Source of the DNA: Mytilus edulis
Taxonomy: Eukaryota; Mollusca; Bivalvia; Mytilida; Mytilidae
Assembly: GCF_963676685.1 (NCBI RefSeq)
Contig: NC_092350.1
Span: forward strand, 7,615,486-7,679,485
DNA: 64,000 nt
Direction: 5' to 3'
The notes beneath the pieces were generated by a model, which was not told the DNA's origin, searched no databases, and saw only the letters and a list, made by a program, of their open reading frames with translations. A program made the position numbers and the translations under genes. Below, one piece after another: positions 12,264 to 23,100 of the stretch. Positions within the stretch are counted from its first letter, which is position 1; the number at the start of each line of letters is the position of its first letter.

Positions 12264-12365
12264 ATTTGTGTGATTGATTGGCAACGTTGAGTTTGTTTAT
12301 CCCTTGACAAGTTATAGTTTAAACATATATATTTATTGCGGATTGGGAAACACGTTATTGCAACT

Positions 12366-12668
12366 ATTAATCCCTTTCCACTTTGCGGGTGCGAGTGCTG
12401 CCTTGTAGCGGCATTAGCCTGCTTTTTTTTCGAAATCTATATGGGTGTCTTTTACGTGCAAGAGATATGACCCTCTCTTACAGGTGTCAGACATTTATCG
12501 TCCCATTCCGACGGACTATCATCGTTTCTTAAGACCATACTCGCAAATGGTGTCAAGGGAGAGCCCAAACTTAAGTCCTTGAAATGTTCTCCCCGGAGCG
12601 GGCATCGAATCAGGAACCTTTGTGTTAGTAGTACGATGCACTAACTACTACACCACTGCTCTCTTAAG
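12366..12668 (-). mobile_element. tRNA-derived SINE, minus strand
   Basis: Read on the minus strand, the element starts near 12668 with a tRNA-like head. The A-box-like GGTGTAGTAGTTAGTGCA and B-box-like GGTTCCTGATTCGATGC segments are RNA polymerase III promoter elements spaced as in a tRNA. The body follows, including GTCCGTCGGAATGGGACGA, which I remember as a conserved SINE core in molluscs. No intact tRNA cloverleaf is present, so this is a retroposon and not a tRNA gene. Confidence 0.65.
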
Positions 12669-12699
12669 GTATGACATAGTTTTTGTTTAATAAATGAAA

Positions 12700-12796
12700 T
12701 AAGGAGAATAGGTATGATTCCCAATGAGACAACTATCCACCACAGTTTAAATGAAGTGGTTGTACGCAATTATAGGCAACCACACGGCCTTCAAAA
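12700..12796 (+). repeat. Interspersed repeat, family 4 (short copy)
   Basis: Contains CCAATGAGACAACTATCCAC, then 'CAATTATAGGCAACCACACGGCCTTCAA'-type sequence. It closely matches 26538-26637 and is partly shared with 30946-31044, 39155-39240 and 55022-55110. Confidence 0.75.
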
Positions 12797-12799
12797 ATG

Positions 12800-14017
12800 A
12801 GAAAATCCTTACCGCATAGTCGGCTAACATTTATTCAGTACGTATTTATTCCCAAACTAGAGCAATATAATAATAATTAACATTAGGTTGCCTGCCCATT
12901 TATCACTTTTGCAACATAGTTTATATGATATGGAAAATTACTGAACACAGAAAATAATTACTCAGTAATTTCCAGATTGCTATATGACTTTTGCATATTT
13001 CATAATCGTAAAACGTATTTAATAAAAACATTAAAACAATTATATTTGGAAAGAGTTAAAAAAAAAACCCAACATCACTAAGTTTACCAGGGGTTAACAT
13101 TTATAATTGGAAATAAAAACTCCTAACAATGAATTTTGGTCTTGGCCCTGAAAGAGAAATGTATTGGAACAATGGCAAGTTTTGAGACTGAAATGAATTC
13201 CTGAAGTCTTTTGGTTATTTCTTTTCAGGTTACACATTTTTTCTACATATTATTGATGTGTAAACTAAGGCGATTGATACACAATCCGAGTAACTTTTAT
13301 TTAAATATTGTGAACACATAAATAATATGTAGAAAAAAGTGTTAAATCCTTATAGTTTTTAACCCAAACAATTGCATTATTAAGTAATTGTTTGTTCATT
13401 GGCCATTATTTATACCATCAACAGTGACTGGGGAGTGGAACTTATGTAACAGGTCTTTTTCTGACCACCATTAGTGGAGCATCCGTTTGACTTTGCGGGA
13501 TGAAAAAAGTACACAGTCACTTCCAGTCAGAATGGGGATGTTAAATCTGATGACTTGTGTATACAGAAAATTAAGAACCCTTGTAACAACTGGTCCGTAT
13601 GTCGTCTGCTGAAAAGCAAAATTTCTGTCCCAATCCGAAACACCCTCACCTCCTAGTGGCAGTCTACATTTCCACGACCTTCATCCCGGATGACTTTATC
13701 ACAGGACCTGCTAATTGTATTTATTGTTGATTTGATATTAGCGTCAAAAATATGCATGAAACATTTGCCACTGGACGTTAAGCAACAAACAATTAATCAA
13801 ACTATTAAATGGAATATTGACATGTCGTAGCTATTTTTTGTAAGGAGATAGCTACCAAATTGACATTCGGAGATCCATAAATGTTCGATAAATGCAAAAT
13901 AACTAAACTGTAGGACTAATCAAGTATATTTCATTAAACTGAACCACTTGTGAAAAATTCCATTTTCAATAACACGCATCTAATCTAGAGTCGGTTACAA
14001 TATTTTTTCAACGTATG
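12800..14017. other. Intergenic sequence without a recognisable gene
   Basis: AT-rich. A short inverted pair (about 13229-13255 and 13318-13345, TTTTTTCTACATATTATT type) suggests a small hairpin element. The segment at about 13595-13700 ('TCTGTCCCAATC', 'AGTGGCAGTCTACATT') resembles 36850-36930, so it is another dispersed repeat. Confidence 0.55.
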
Positions 14018-14022
14018 GTAAT

Positions 14023-14581
14023 TATTCTGTTACACCGTTCCGTAATTTATACAGTTCGTTTGATTATATTCTTAATCTATTTATGTGTTCCAGTCTAGGA
14101 GGATTATTCATCTTTAACCTCATAAGAACATTAAAACATCGTATCATCGCTACCTTTCCCCTGCTCACACGGATCTCAAACCGAACATTGCAAGGTCATA
14201 CCAGTTCTGGAGAACTTTTCAAAGGACAAACGTCATCTAGGACACAATTCGTGGCTAACCACAGAGTGAGTTAACTTTACAACATTATTTTTGAAGCCTT
14301 CAAATTACTCTATACATATTCGAACATTCTCTCCGTGAAACACTGGAAATTTAACTGCTCTTGAAAGTACAACATTTTCTCGGATTCAACGGACTGTGCT
14401 ATCTATTACCTTTGACATTTCGTTTTAATAACATTAATTGAACACATTGTAAAATTGTATGTTATTTGTTTTTCAGCTTTTTACCATTTGTTAGATTGAC
14501 TCTTGATTAAAGTATCAGCACCTGATAGTCTTTTCTGCTTGAGCCCAATCGTCGGTTATACTTAATGGTCAGGCCATTACA
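14023..14581 (+). repeat. 5' LTR
   Basis: About 559 bp, matching 18837-19395 with three substitutions seen by eye (CTGCTCACAC/CTGCTTACAC, CAGAGTGAG/CAGAATGAG, GTATGTTA/GTATTTTA). The canonical TGTTAC start is at 14028 and the end is ...CATTACA. If the shared TATTC is part of the LTR, the start is 14023 and the GTAAT duplication fits. Confidence 0.93.
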
Positions 14582-14834
14582 GTAAAAAGTCTACAACTTG
14601 CCTGTTGTGTCTCACAGATAACGCCACTCCACGTTAGTTATACAGCTACATAACAACCTACCTGTTGAGCCCTGCATGTACGCGTCATCCCTTGACGTAC
14701 AGTAAATTGACAACAACTTGTCTACACATCTCCTGAACCGGAAATACAACGGAGCATCGTTCGTAGCTGTTACCTTGACACTACGCAACACAGCTTGTGC
14801 GTACTCGGCAGCAACCCAACAACGTTGAGTCAAC
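14582..14834 (+). other. Retroelement leader between 5' LTR and gag
   Basis: Expected to hold the primer-binding site and packaging signals. I cannot assign a tRNA to the sequence right after the LTR. Loosely repeated 'ACAACTTGCCTGTTG / ACAACCTACCTGTTG' pieces are visible. No coding frame precedes the ATG at 14835. Confidence 0.5.
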
Positions 14835-15407
14835 ATGGATCCAAGTCATGTGGAACAACAAGAAGAGATACATGCCCCAGAGGGAAATGTCCCAGATCTA
14901 GAACTCTTACAAAATCCGTCTAATACCACACATTTAGATGAAAATCCCGAGACTAGGCGAGTACGGGATCTCACCGAAAAAGGTAAAGGAGCCTACACAG
15001 AAAAACGTAACAAGTTCTGTGAGGAATTAGAGGTCCTTTGGTCAGATATAACGACCCAGTTATTGGAAATCACCACACCTCCCAATGAACTTCAGCAAGT
15101 CTTAACAGCCCAGGACAATCTTGTAAAAGCCTGTACAAATTATCGTAGGCTCACAGACGAATATCTGGACTTTCTAAAAAGGACCAGAACGTTGGACAGT
15201 CAAAAAGACATAGACGCATGTAACCTTACATTGGATCTCCGTCTGTCCAAAGTGGAACTGGCCATGGACTCTTTACACGAGCATCGCCTCGCCCTAACAA
15301 AGGCCAAATCAACTAAAACAAAGACCTCAAGGGGTAAGAAAACCTCGCACAGCGGTAGCTCTAACGTGTCAGACAAAGCGTGCCAAGGCAGAGGCTGCAA
15401 AGTCTAA
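14835..15407 (+). CDS. BEL/Pao gag, N-terminal frame
   Basis: A 190-residue frame starting MDPSHVEQQEE, charged and helical, typical of the start of BEL gag polyproteins. It ends at a stop at 15405-15407. The reading frame that continues the gag coiled coil (RAKAEAAKSKI region) is shifted by one base and is already open upstream of the next ATG. The two frames are therefore parts of one ancestral gag, split by a single-base indel at about 15,340-15,375 or joined by +1 frameshifting. I favour a mutation because no obvious slippery site is visible. Confidence 0.8.
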   Translation: MDPSHVEQQEEIHAPEGNVPDLELLQNPSNTTHLDENPETRRVRDLTEKGKGAYTEKRNKFCEELEVLWSDITTQLLEITTPPNELQQVLTAQDNLVKACTNYRRLTDEYLDFLKRTRTLDSQKDIDACNLTLDLRLSKVELAMDSLHEHRLALTKAKSTKTKTSRGKKTSHSGSSNVSDKACQGRGCKV

Positions 15408-15453
15408 GATAGCATTCGTCGAAAAACATGCCCTTATCCTACAACAGGAAGCA

Positions 15454-18400
15454 ATGTTAGAGGAACAAGCCTTGTTCAGACAAATTGAAATGGAACAGGA
15501 AGCAGCACAGAAAAAGGCTGAAATGGAACAGGAAGCCACACGTAAAAAGGCAGAAATGGAGCAAGAAGTCGCTCAACGTAAAGTTCAACTAGAACAGGAG
15601 GCCGCACAGAGAACAGTGCAATTAGAACAAGAAGCTATGCGTAGGAAGGCTCAAATGCAACAAGAAGCCGTACGGGTAAGCCGTGAAAAAGCCGAGCTGA
15701 AAGCCAAATTTAACCTTCTTGAAGCACAGAGAGAAGCTGCAGCCGCAGAAGCCGAGGCTCGTATCCTGGAATACGATGACAGCCAAGCGTTTAGCGATCT
15801 CCCTGACGAAAAGGAAGACCTGCTCCAGCGTGTGCAAGATTTCGTCAATAAACTTCCTGTATCAACTGCTGTAAAGGAAGTAACAGGACCTCAAAAGAAA
15901 AAACAAATTCCTGTTAAAATTGAGCTGAGTCATGAAGCACCAGCGTTCGTGCCATCTGTGGCACTGAACTTGCCATCACAAACACCTAAGGTCTTGCCTA
16001 CACGTGCTAAGTCACCAGATGTTAATGCATTCCCAGATCTGGGAACAATAACTAACATAGGAAAACGGGGCGTTTCAGAAAAGATCCCTGTCTTACACCA
16101 AAATCAAGGCGTCATAGAAGAGATCCCTGTTTCACACCCAAAACAAGGCGTAATAGAAGAGAACCCTGTAGCATACCAGCAACAAATCAATCCCACGTCG
16201 GAGATAACTAGATTTCTTTTACGCAAAGACCTATTATTCTCCAGGCTAACAAATTTTAATGAACAGGCAGAATCCTTCCATACATGGAAATCTAGCTTCA
16301 AAAACGTCATAGACGAATTACAAGTTTCTGACTCGGAACAAATAGACCTACTGATAAAGTGGCTAGGGCCAGAGTCTGGTAAACATGCCATGAGTATTAG
16401 GGCATCAAATGCCAACAACCCTACTAGAGGCTTACAGAGGTTATGGCAAAGACTGGATGAGCGATATGGTGCTCCAGAAATGTTGGAAGCCTCTATCACG
16501 AGTAAACTCGTCAATTTTCCTACCTTGACGAACAAAGATAACGCACGTCTTTATGACTGGTCTGATATTCTATCAGAAATCGAATATCACAAGGAAAATC
16601 CCAAGCTGGGATGTTTGCTTGCTTATTTCGATTCTTCGTCCGGTATAAATCCTATTGTGAAAAAACTACCATACGGACTCCAAGAAAAGTGGATAACAAG
16701 GGCTTCAAGATACAAGTCCAAATATGAAGTTGCCTTTCCGCCATTCACAGAATTCTCTGCCTTCATCAGGGAAATGAGCAAAATTAAGAACGATCCTGGG
16801 TTCATCTTTGGATCAAAAGTAACACCAAATACAAAAGACTCTACGCCAAGGTTCACACCTCAGACGTACTCTAAAGTCAACGTCCATAAGACGGCTGTTG
16901 AACAGCAAACTGAAGACAGCAGTCAACAACAAAATCTGTGTATCCTACATAAGACAAAGCATACCTTGAATGAATGCCGAGCATTCCGAGCCAAACCAAT
17001 CGAGGAACGCAAGGAACTGTTAAGACAAAACAATGTGTGCTACAAGTGTTGTGAGTCAACCACACACAGAAGTCGGGACTGCAACGCAAGTATCAGTTGT
17101 AACGAGTGTGGAAGTGAACGACATACCACAGCACTTCACATCACTAGACCACAACAATCTGAAAGTTCCCAGTTTAGCTCACCCAGACAAGCCTACGGCG
17201 GGGAGCAGACAGAGTCAGCTGAAACAAAGTTAACCTCTGTAAGTTCGATCTGCACAGAGATCTACAAAGATCATAAGAGCGAGAAATCTTATGCCAAGAT
17301 ATTACCTGTGGACGTGTACCACAAGGACAAGACAAACAAAATTATCAGGATGTACGCCATTATTGACGACCAAAGCAACCGGTCTCTTGCCTCGCCTGAA
17401 TTCTTCAGTCTGTTTAACGTTCGGGAGAAACCTGAAAACTACTCTCTTACGACATGCTCCGGCAGAGTAGCTACTTCCGGGAAAAGAGGAAAAGATTTCG
17501 TCATAAAATCTGTACATAGTGACGTACGATTTGATCTGCCTACATTAATTGAATGTAATAATATTCCCAATCATCGAGACGAAATTCCTACTCCTGAAGT
17601 TGCAATGCATCATCCTCATCTGAAAGAACTCAGAGGAAGCATTCCACCAATAGAGGAACGTTGTCAAATTCTTCTCCTTATTGGAAGGGACCTTATAGAG
17701 GCACACCACGTCCTTGAACAACGCCTAGGACCATCCCGAACTCCATTTGCCCAAAAGTTGAGACTTGGTTGGGTCATAATTGGAAATACATACATTGACA
17801 AGCAAACTTCTCCTATTCAAGTCAACACAAAGATAACTAACGTTTCAATCACGGAATCAGAACAACGTCTTGCCTCAAGACCGGAAATAGCCGTCAAGGA
17901 CAAGAATCCTATTGTTGTTCAGTATAACGACACAAACTTTCATATGAATGCCAAGGTCGCTAAATCGCATTCAATGCAATCCCTTGAATGTACAGGACCT
18001 AGTACCAAGCCTGTTAAACGCACAAATTCATCTAAAGGGACATCACTCGCGTCACTAAAAGCAAAATCTGTGACTTCTATAGAAAAATCTATAGATAAAG
18101 AAAGTTTCAATCCGAAATCAACAGAACCTAAAGTTCATGGAGAGGAAATCAATAGCATTCACAAACCTATTCCGAAAGAAGGACCTCTTGCCAATCTCAA
18201 TCTGCCATTGCATGAGCAACGTCTACTACGAGGAGGAAGCAGTATTGTCAAATCTGACTTGAATATAAGTGAAAAGGAACCAGTAGTCTTATCTGGACAT
18301 CGTCACAGAGTAACACCTTTTCTTGGACATTACTACGACAAAATCAAACATAGAGGACGCCACTCTACAGATAGAGCGACTAGATCTGCAGGATTGGACG

Positions 18401-18666
18401 TTATGACGAAACGCCTAATTTCGTCTGATACTCACAAAGATGTGTCATATCGCCAAATCGGAAGACAACCAACTACTAACTCTTGTTATACTTCGATCTA
18501 TCTTCGATCGTCGTCGCCGTCTAACTACGTTGGAGAAAACAGTTCCCATTATCGATACAGCAGTAATAGAACATTCTACAGAACACAACAATGTCGTCCG
18601 AGACACCCTTCTTCTAAAGGACAAAAAACTGTGCCTTCCCAGTTTCACGTGGAACGTACTTATTAG
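15454..18666 (+). CDS. BEL/Pao gag-protease polyprotein with integrase remnant
   Basis: A 1070-residue frame. Residues ~1-110 form a coiled coil of repeated MEQEAAQKKA-type blocks. Residues ~265-420 match the DUF1759-type gag region (W/L-rich, LQRLWQRLDERYG). Two zinc knuckles follow at ~529-562 (CYKCC...H....C and CNECGSERHTTALH, a CCHH variant typical of BEL elements). A DUF1758-type aspartic-protease-like domain has DDQSN at ~638-642. After LRLGWVIIGN (~770) the reverse transcriptase expected there is absent. At ~915-990 a piece resembling the integrase zinc-binding N terminus appears (LPLHEQRLLRGG, then GHYYDKIKHRGRHSTDRA). The last ~80 residues look like out-of-frame sequence. A piece of the integrase C-terminal tail may persist in another frame at 18440-18718. 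I infer two or more internal deletions. Confidence 0.85.
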   Translation: MLEEQALFRQIEMEQEAAQKKAEMEQEATRKKAEMEQEVAQRKVQLEQEAAQRTVQLEQEAMRRKAQMQQEAVRVSREKAELKAKFNLLEAQREAAAAEAEARILEYDDSQAFSDLPDEKEDLLQRVQDFVNKLPVSTAVKEVTGPQKKKQIPVKIELSHEAPAFVPSVALNLPSQTPKVLPTRAKSPDVNAFPDLGTITNIGKRGVSEKIPVLHQNQGVIEEIPVSHPKQGVIEENPVAYQQQINPTSEITRFLLRKDLLFSRLTNFNEQAESFHTWKSSFKNVIDELQVSDSEQIDLLIKWLGPESGKHAMSIRASNANNPTRGLQRLWQRLDERYGAPEMLEASITSKLVNFPTLTNKDNARLYDWSDILSEIEYHKENPKLGCLLAYFDSSSGINPIVKKLPYGLQEKWITRASRYKSKYEVAFPPFTEFSAFIREMSKIKNDPGFIFGSKVTPNTKDSTPRFTPQTYSKVNVHKTAVEQQTEDSSQQQNLCILHKTKHTLNECRAFRAKPIEERKELLRQNNVCYKCCESTTHRSRDCNASISCNECGSERHTTALHITRPQQSESSQFSSPRQAYGGEQTESAETKLTSVSSICTEIYKDHKSEKSYAKILPVDVYHKDKTNKIIRMYAIIDDQSNRSLASPEFFSLFNVREKPENYSLTTCSGRVATSGKRGKDFVIKSVHSDVRFDLPTLIECNNIPNHRDEIPTPEVAMHHPHLKELRGSIPPIEERCQILLLIGRDLIEAHHVLEQRLGPSRTPFAQKLRLGWVIIGNTYIDKQTSPIQVNTKITNVSITESEQRLASRPEIAVKDKNPIVVQYNDTNFHMNAKVAKSHSMQSLECTGPSTKPVKRTNSSKGTSLASLKAKSVTSIEKSIDKESFNPKSTEPKVHGEEINSIHKPIPKEGPLANLNLPLHEQRLLRGGSSIVKSDLNISEKEPVVLSGHRHRVTPFLGHYYDKIKHRGRHSTDRATRSAGLDVMTKRLISSDTHKDVSYRQIGRQPTTNSCYTSIYLRSSSPSNYVGENSSHYRYSSNRTFYRTQQCRPRHPSSKGQKTVPSQFHVERTY

Positions 18667-18836
18667 GAACCTTTATAGTGAAAAATCGTTGAGATCTGAT
18701 ATTTCTCACACGAAATAGTGGACATTTCACCTGTATATATTCAATTTATATTGGGATTAATTCATTTGTGTAAATCTTGTATACATATTCGAAAAACTTA
18801 TGGAAAAGTGATATCAGATAGACATCAGACGGGGAG

Positions 18837-19395
18837 TATTCTGTTACACCGTTCCGTAATTTATACAGTTCGTTTGATTATATTCTTAATCTATTTATGT
18901 GTTCCAGTCTAGGAGGATTATTCATCTTTAACCTCATAAGAACATTAAAACATCGTATCATCGCTACCTTTCCCCTGCTTACACGGATCTCAAACCGAAC
19001 ATTGCAAGGTCATACCAGTTCTGGAGAACTTTTCAAAGGACAAACGTCATCTAGGACACAATTCGTGGCTAACCACAGAATGAGTTAACTTTACAACATT
19101 ATTTTTGAAGCCTTCAAATTACTCTATACATATTCGAACATTCTCTCCGTGAAACACTGGAAATTTAACTGCTCTTGAAAGTACAACATTTTCTCGGATT
19201 CAACGGACTGTGCTATCTATTACCTTTGACATTTCGTTTTAATAACATTAATTGAACACATTGTAAAATTGTATTTTATTTGTTTTTCAGCTTTTTACCA
19301 TTTGTTAGATTGACTCTTGATTAAAGTATCAGCACCTGATAGTCTTTTCTGCTTGAGCCCAATCGTCGGTTATACTTAATGGTCAGGCCATTACA
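18837..19395 (+). repeat. 3' LTR
   Basis: Second copy of the LTR, with TGTTAC at 18842. It is preceded by a short purine run (AGACGGGGAG at about 18827-18836) that could serve as polypurine tract. The host-side flank starts with GTAAT, repeating the bases before the 5' LTR. Confidence 0.93.
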
Positions 19396-19400
19396 GTAAT

Positions 19401-19960
19401 AATCTGCTGTTATTGAATACGTTTGTTTTTCAGCAATTATTTGAATTGTACTTTGTAAAAAAGCACACAGTCACGTGCTTGTAATTCAAATAGTTTGTGT
19501 AGATACTGATCCAGTTGTCCTTATAATATTAAAGATGTTTCGGTTAAGGTCGTATGGCCTATCCTCATCAGCCTATCAAACCACATCTTCTTGTTTCTGT
19601 AAACATGACCACGGGTGTATTAATTCACTTACCACAACCACAATTCTCCATTACGCATGTCCCATAACCGAATACCATCAACAACCGAATTTTTACTCTC
19701 ACTGAAAAACACGACGAGTGCCAGTGGTGGAGCAAGAATGGGTTTACTAAATGAAGAGCCTTCGTTTATCCCCCCTTTTTTTATTGTGATTCATGCTCTG
19801 AATTTTTCTCTGAAAGGTTTTATACAGTGGTGTTTGTCTTTTCGTTCTGTTCTTATTATTTTTACAAACAACTGATTTCAAGAAAGTTCGACAAAAATTG
19901 CTGTTAATAGATATCTACAATAAACTGAATGAGCCCATTATTTATTTGAACCAAAAAGCC
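19401..19960. other. Intergenic sequence between retroelement and receptor gene
   Basis: Nothing with coding or RNA signature is recognised. Confidence 0.5.
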
Positions 19961-20099
19961 GTTCTCAAAATTAAATTGTTGTCTTCTTCAATTACATTTT
20001 ACAATTTACTTTATCGGGTACAATTACATGTATTAAATGGTCCAACCCATCTGTATGTGTAACATACTTCCTTCTACTTGTGTACATCATTGTCAGATA
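19961..20099 (+). promoter_or_regulatory. Conserved 5' flank of the receptor gene
   Basis: From GTTCTCAAAATT... through TTTACTTTATCGGGTA to the ATG at 20100, this sequence is repeated almost unchanged at about 37609-37742, before the second copy of the first exon. I see no TATA box or initiator that I would defend. Similarity of the two flanks means 5' UTR and proximal promoter were duplicated with the exon. It could also simply reflect a recent duplication without selection. Confidence 0.5.
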
Positions 20100-20154
20100 A
20101 TGGATACATTCCCTCTAGGATCGATCTTATTGTGGATTTACATACCCATACAAG
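20100..20154 (+). CDS. Receptor exon 1, signal peptide
   Basis: ATG at 20100. Eighteen codons with a hydrophobic core (LGSILLWIYIPI), ending in phase 1 at CAAG|GCAAGT. The donor is GC, not GT, in the otherwise strong context usual for GC-AG introns. A close copy at 37743-37797 has the standard GTAAGT. Confidence 0.75.
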
Positions 20155-23100
20155 GCAAGTTAATAAACAAAACAAAAAAAGAATAAAGCAAATACTACAG
20201 GAAAACGTAAATTTTATTATTCATGTTATTCTGAAAGAACTTAACCAAGATAGTTGTATCTTGTAAAAGAATGATAAAGATAATTAATGATAAGATAATG
20301 GAAAAATGTTTCTTTCTGATCGGTAATTATATAAATAGTGATGGTAATTTAATCGAATGTAATTATATGTATGCCGTGTCCTTTCATAATTGTTTGACAT
20401 GGTCAACTCAGTTTTATACAGTCATTAAAGGTTCATTAAATCACGTGGTATAACCGCTGTTAGGTTAATTCCGGACGTTTCTGCGTATCGAAGCAATGAT
20501 GATAAATATAAAGTCGCCCTTTTTTCCTTTAACTACAATCTGTCGATACATAACTCGCGCATTCATCTTTACATCAAAAGTTATGTTTTTTTCTCGGACT
20601 TATTTTGACGTTTTTACACTAAATGCATTGGATGTTTGATGTGTATCGATTGGATGTTGGATGTGAACTAATTGGTAATCTAGTCTTGGATGCATGATTA
20701 TTTTTATAAGTTGATATTGGCTCTGAACAAGTTGTCTGTAACTGCGAGTACGCTCAGATCTTTAATTAATGCATTTTTGTTGTTGGGATGTCGAGTACAT
20801 ATGTTTCTATGTATGTGCCTGTCCCTAGTCAGGAGACTGTAGTTCAGTGGTTGTCGTTAGTTGCTGTATTACAAATTTGTTTTTGTTCATTATTGTGAAC
20901 TTAAATAAGGCCGTTAGTTTTCTCGTTTTCTACAACTATAAGCAGTAACTTTTCATGAGGGCTGATTCATTTAGTCTGGACAAACACGATAAGTGTGATA
21001 CCTTTTAATTGAGTTAGTTGCATGTACTTGAATTGTGACAGACAACTGTAATTTGTTTTTTGTTTGTTAGTGTTGTATGTACAGTTTATGTTCTGTAGAC
21101 TTGTAAGTCTATTCAGATGCTTATCTAGGCCTGATATATTTTTACATACTTTTCCTTTGTTTGAAAGATGGCAAAGAGATTAAAAAGATTGAGAGTTACA
21201 TTTGGAATTTCATAATTTACATTGACGACTTTACTCACTTAAAATGTGTGAGATATACTTTTGTATTTGAAATATGTATATAGATAATCTGCATATAATT
21301 ATATATATTGACCCTTTGAGATTGTCGTTTTGTTGCTACATAATTAACAACTTCCGGAATGAACTGTCCGATGGTTATACCCCGTGTAAATGCTCATCTC
21401 AGTAAGAGAAAGAAGAACACTATGCACATGTGCAGTGATTTAGAAGATTTTAAAATGTTTGTTGAATATATAATTTAACTATTTTGTTTTTAAATGTTTG
21501 TAAATGCATCCCCTGAACTTATTATTTAGACTACTATTTTTTTTTATATCTAATATCGGTCAAAGTAAACTTGAAGATTGACTGCTTTATTGTTGACAGT
21601 ATCAATTACATGTTTTTAAATACCACAATTGAAATTTGTAAGTGATATTATTAAAAACTATAAAACTATTCATCTACACACACTTCCCTGTGAGTTTAAT
21701 ACATTTTGTACGTTAAGACTTTGTCATACGATATTACATTGTTTCAGGATTTTTATTTGGGACGTTCGTATAAATATCACTATAGAACACAAGCATTTAA
21801 GGCGTGGTTTAAAGTATGTTAACTGTTGTAGGATGATTTTGTAAAAGATTTTATGACTGAAGAATTTCAGGAAAGTATCAAAAGTAATAGGAACTTGGTG
21901 ATAGGGCAATCTTTTTTAGTCCTCCCCTTTTTCCCAAAATCCCTTATTTTTTATTTTTTCTGTATTCTATGAACAAAGTGTATCTGCTATTTACTATCAA
22001 TTCCAAGTTTACTATCCTAGGTGGTTATAATCATTATAGACTCTCTATATAATATATCAGTGACAGCCGCGGATAGTGAACTTGGAATTGATAGTGAATC
22101 GGAAATATATTTTATTTATAGTATATGTTTGATTATAATATACAGAAAAAAAACCGCAAAAACAATTGTTCTGACTTGTCTTTCACTTGAAAAGGTCCGT
22201 CAGATTACAGAACAATATTCGGACACCTTTAGGTGTCAGACCACCAATTACTCCCTCCAATTTAAGTAGCCCTACTCGGACACAATATAGTGCTTTTGGT
22301 GTCATGGTTTTCTGAAAATAACCAACAAAGGAGAAGGTTCACGAAGGGTTAAAATTGACCCTATATTTTTGACGTTTTTAAAATCGGGCTAATAAATTAC
22401 AAATTTTGCATAGAAATACTTGTGACATTACTATCAATATGAAAATATATTTTATTGGCTCTTTCCCTTTAAATTTATGAAGCTATGACCCCTGAAATAT
22501 ACATTATTTGTATTTTTGGTCAATTTTGGTCAAATTTTTCCCCAATTTTAATTGTTTTTGGAATAATTAACCTTGGCCTCCATCCATGATCCAAAAAGTC
22601 TTTCTATTGATGAATTCTATATCACAATTCGAATCTTTTGGCTTCAAAACATTTTGGATTGTAGGTGGCGGCCAATGTTTTCCAAAGCTTTCAGGTAATT
22701 GAACAAATTTACCATATTTCAACAAAATGTCCAAAAATGAGCCTACTTTGGAGAATATTATGTACTTTTATGAAAAGAACTGATTTACTTAGCATTAGGT
22801 ATTTTGAAATAGACCCATTTACGAATCAAATTGTGACCTTTTTGGGGTTTTATGATAAAGTTGATATTTTAGGCCATATTGTGCCATAAGTGAACCTTGT
22901 CCTTTTCAGAAATAAAACTATTCGTATTAGAGAAATATATTTAGACCATTTTGAGCAAAAATTAAATTGTCTATGGGTTTGCATTAAAATTAAGGTTAAA
23001 AATTGGCATGTAGAAAGGTGATACATGAATAATTCAGGATATACCTGGTTTCTATGAAGTTAAATAAAGGCAGAAGTATTATACCGCTGTTCGAAAGTCA

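Larger units (their letters stand above)
14018..19400 (+). mobile_element. BEL/Pao LTR retroelement, non-autonomous (gag-protease only)
   Basis: Flanked by two nearly identical LTRs (14023-14581 and 18837-19395). A candidate 5-bp target site duplication GTAAT lies at 14018-14022 and 19396-19400. Inside are a gag N-terminal frame, a long gag/protease frame, and only vestiges of integrase. No reverse transcriptase, RNase H or integrase catalytic core is present: the internal region is 4.3 kb, whereas autonomous BEL elements need roughly 5 kb or more of coding sequence. The structure is that of an internally deleted copy that would need enzymes from a relative to move. Near-identity of the LTRs implies recent insertion. 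Confidence 0.9.

Noticed and set aside
12590..12668. tRNA gene on the minus strand
   Set aside because: A- and B-box-like segments are present but no cloverleaf can be drawn and a SINE body follows.
14083..14274. 63-codon frame, repeated at 18897-19088
   Set aside because: It lies inside both LTRs and is identical for that reason; no known LTR protein fits.
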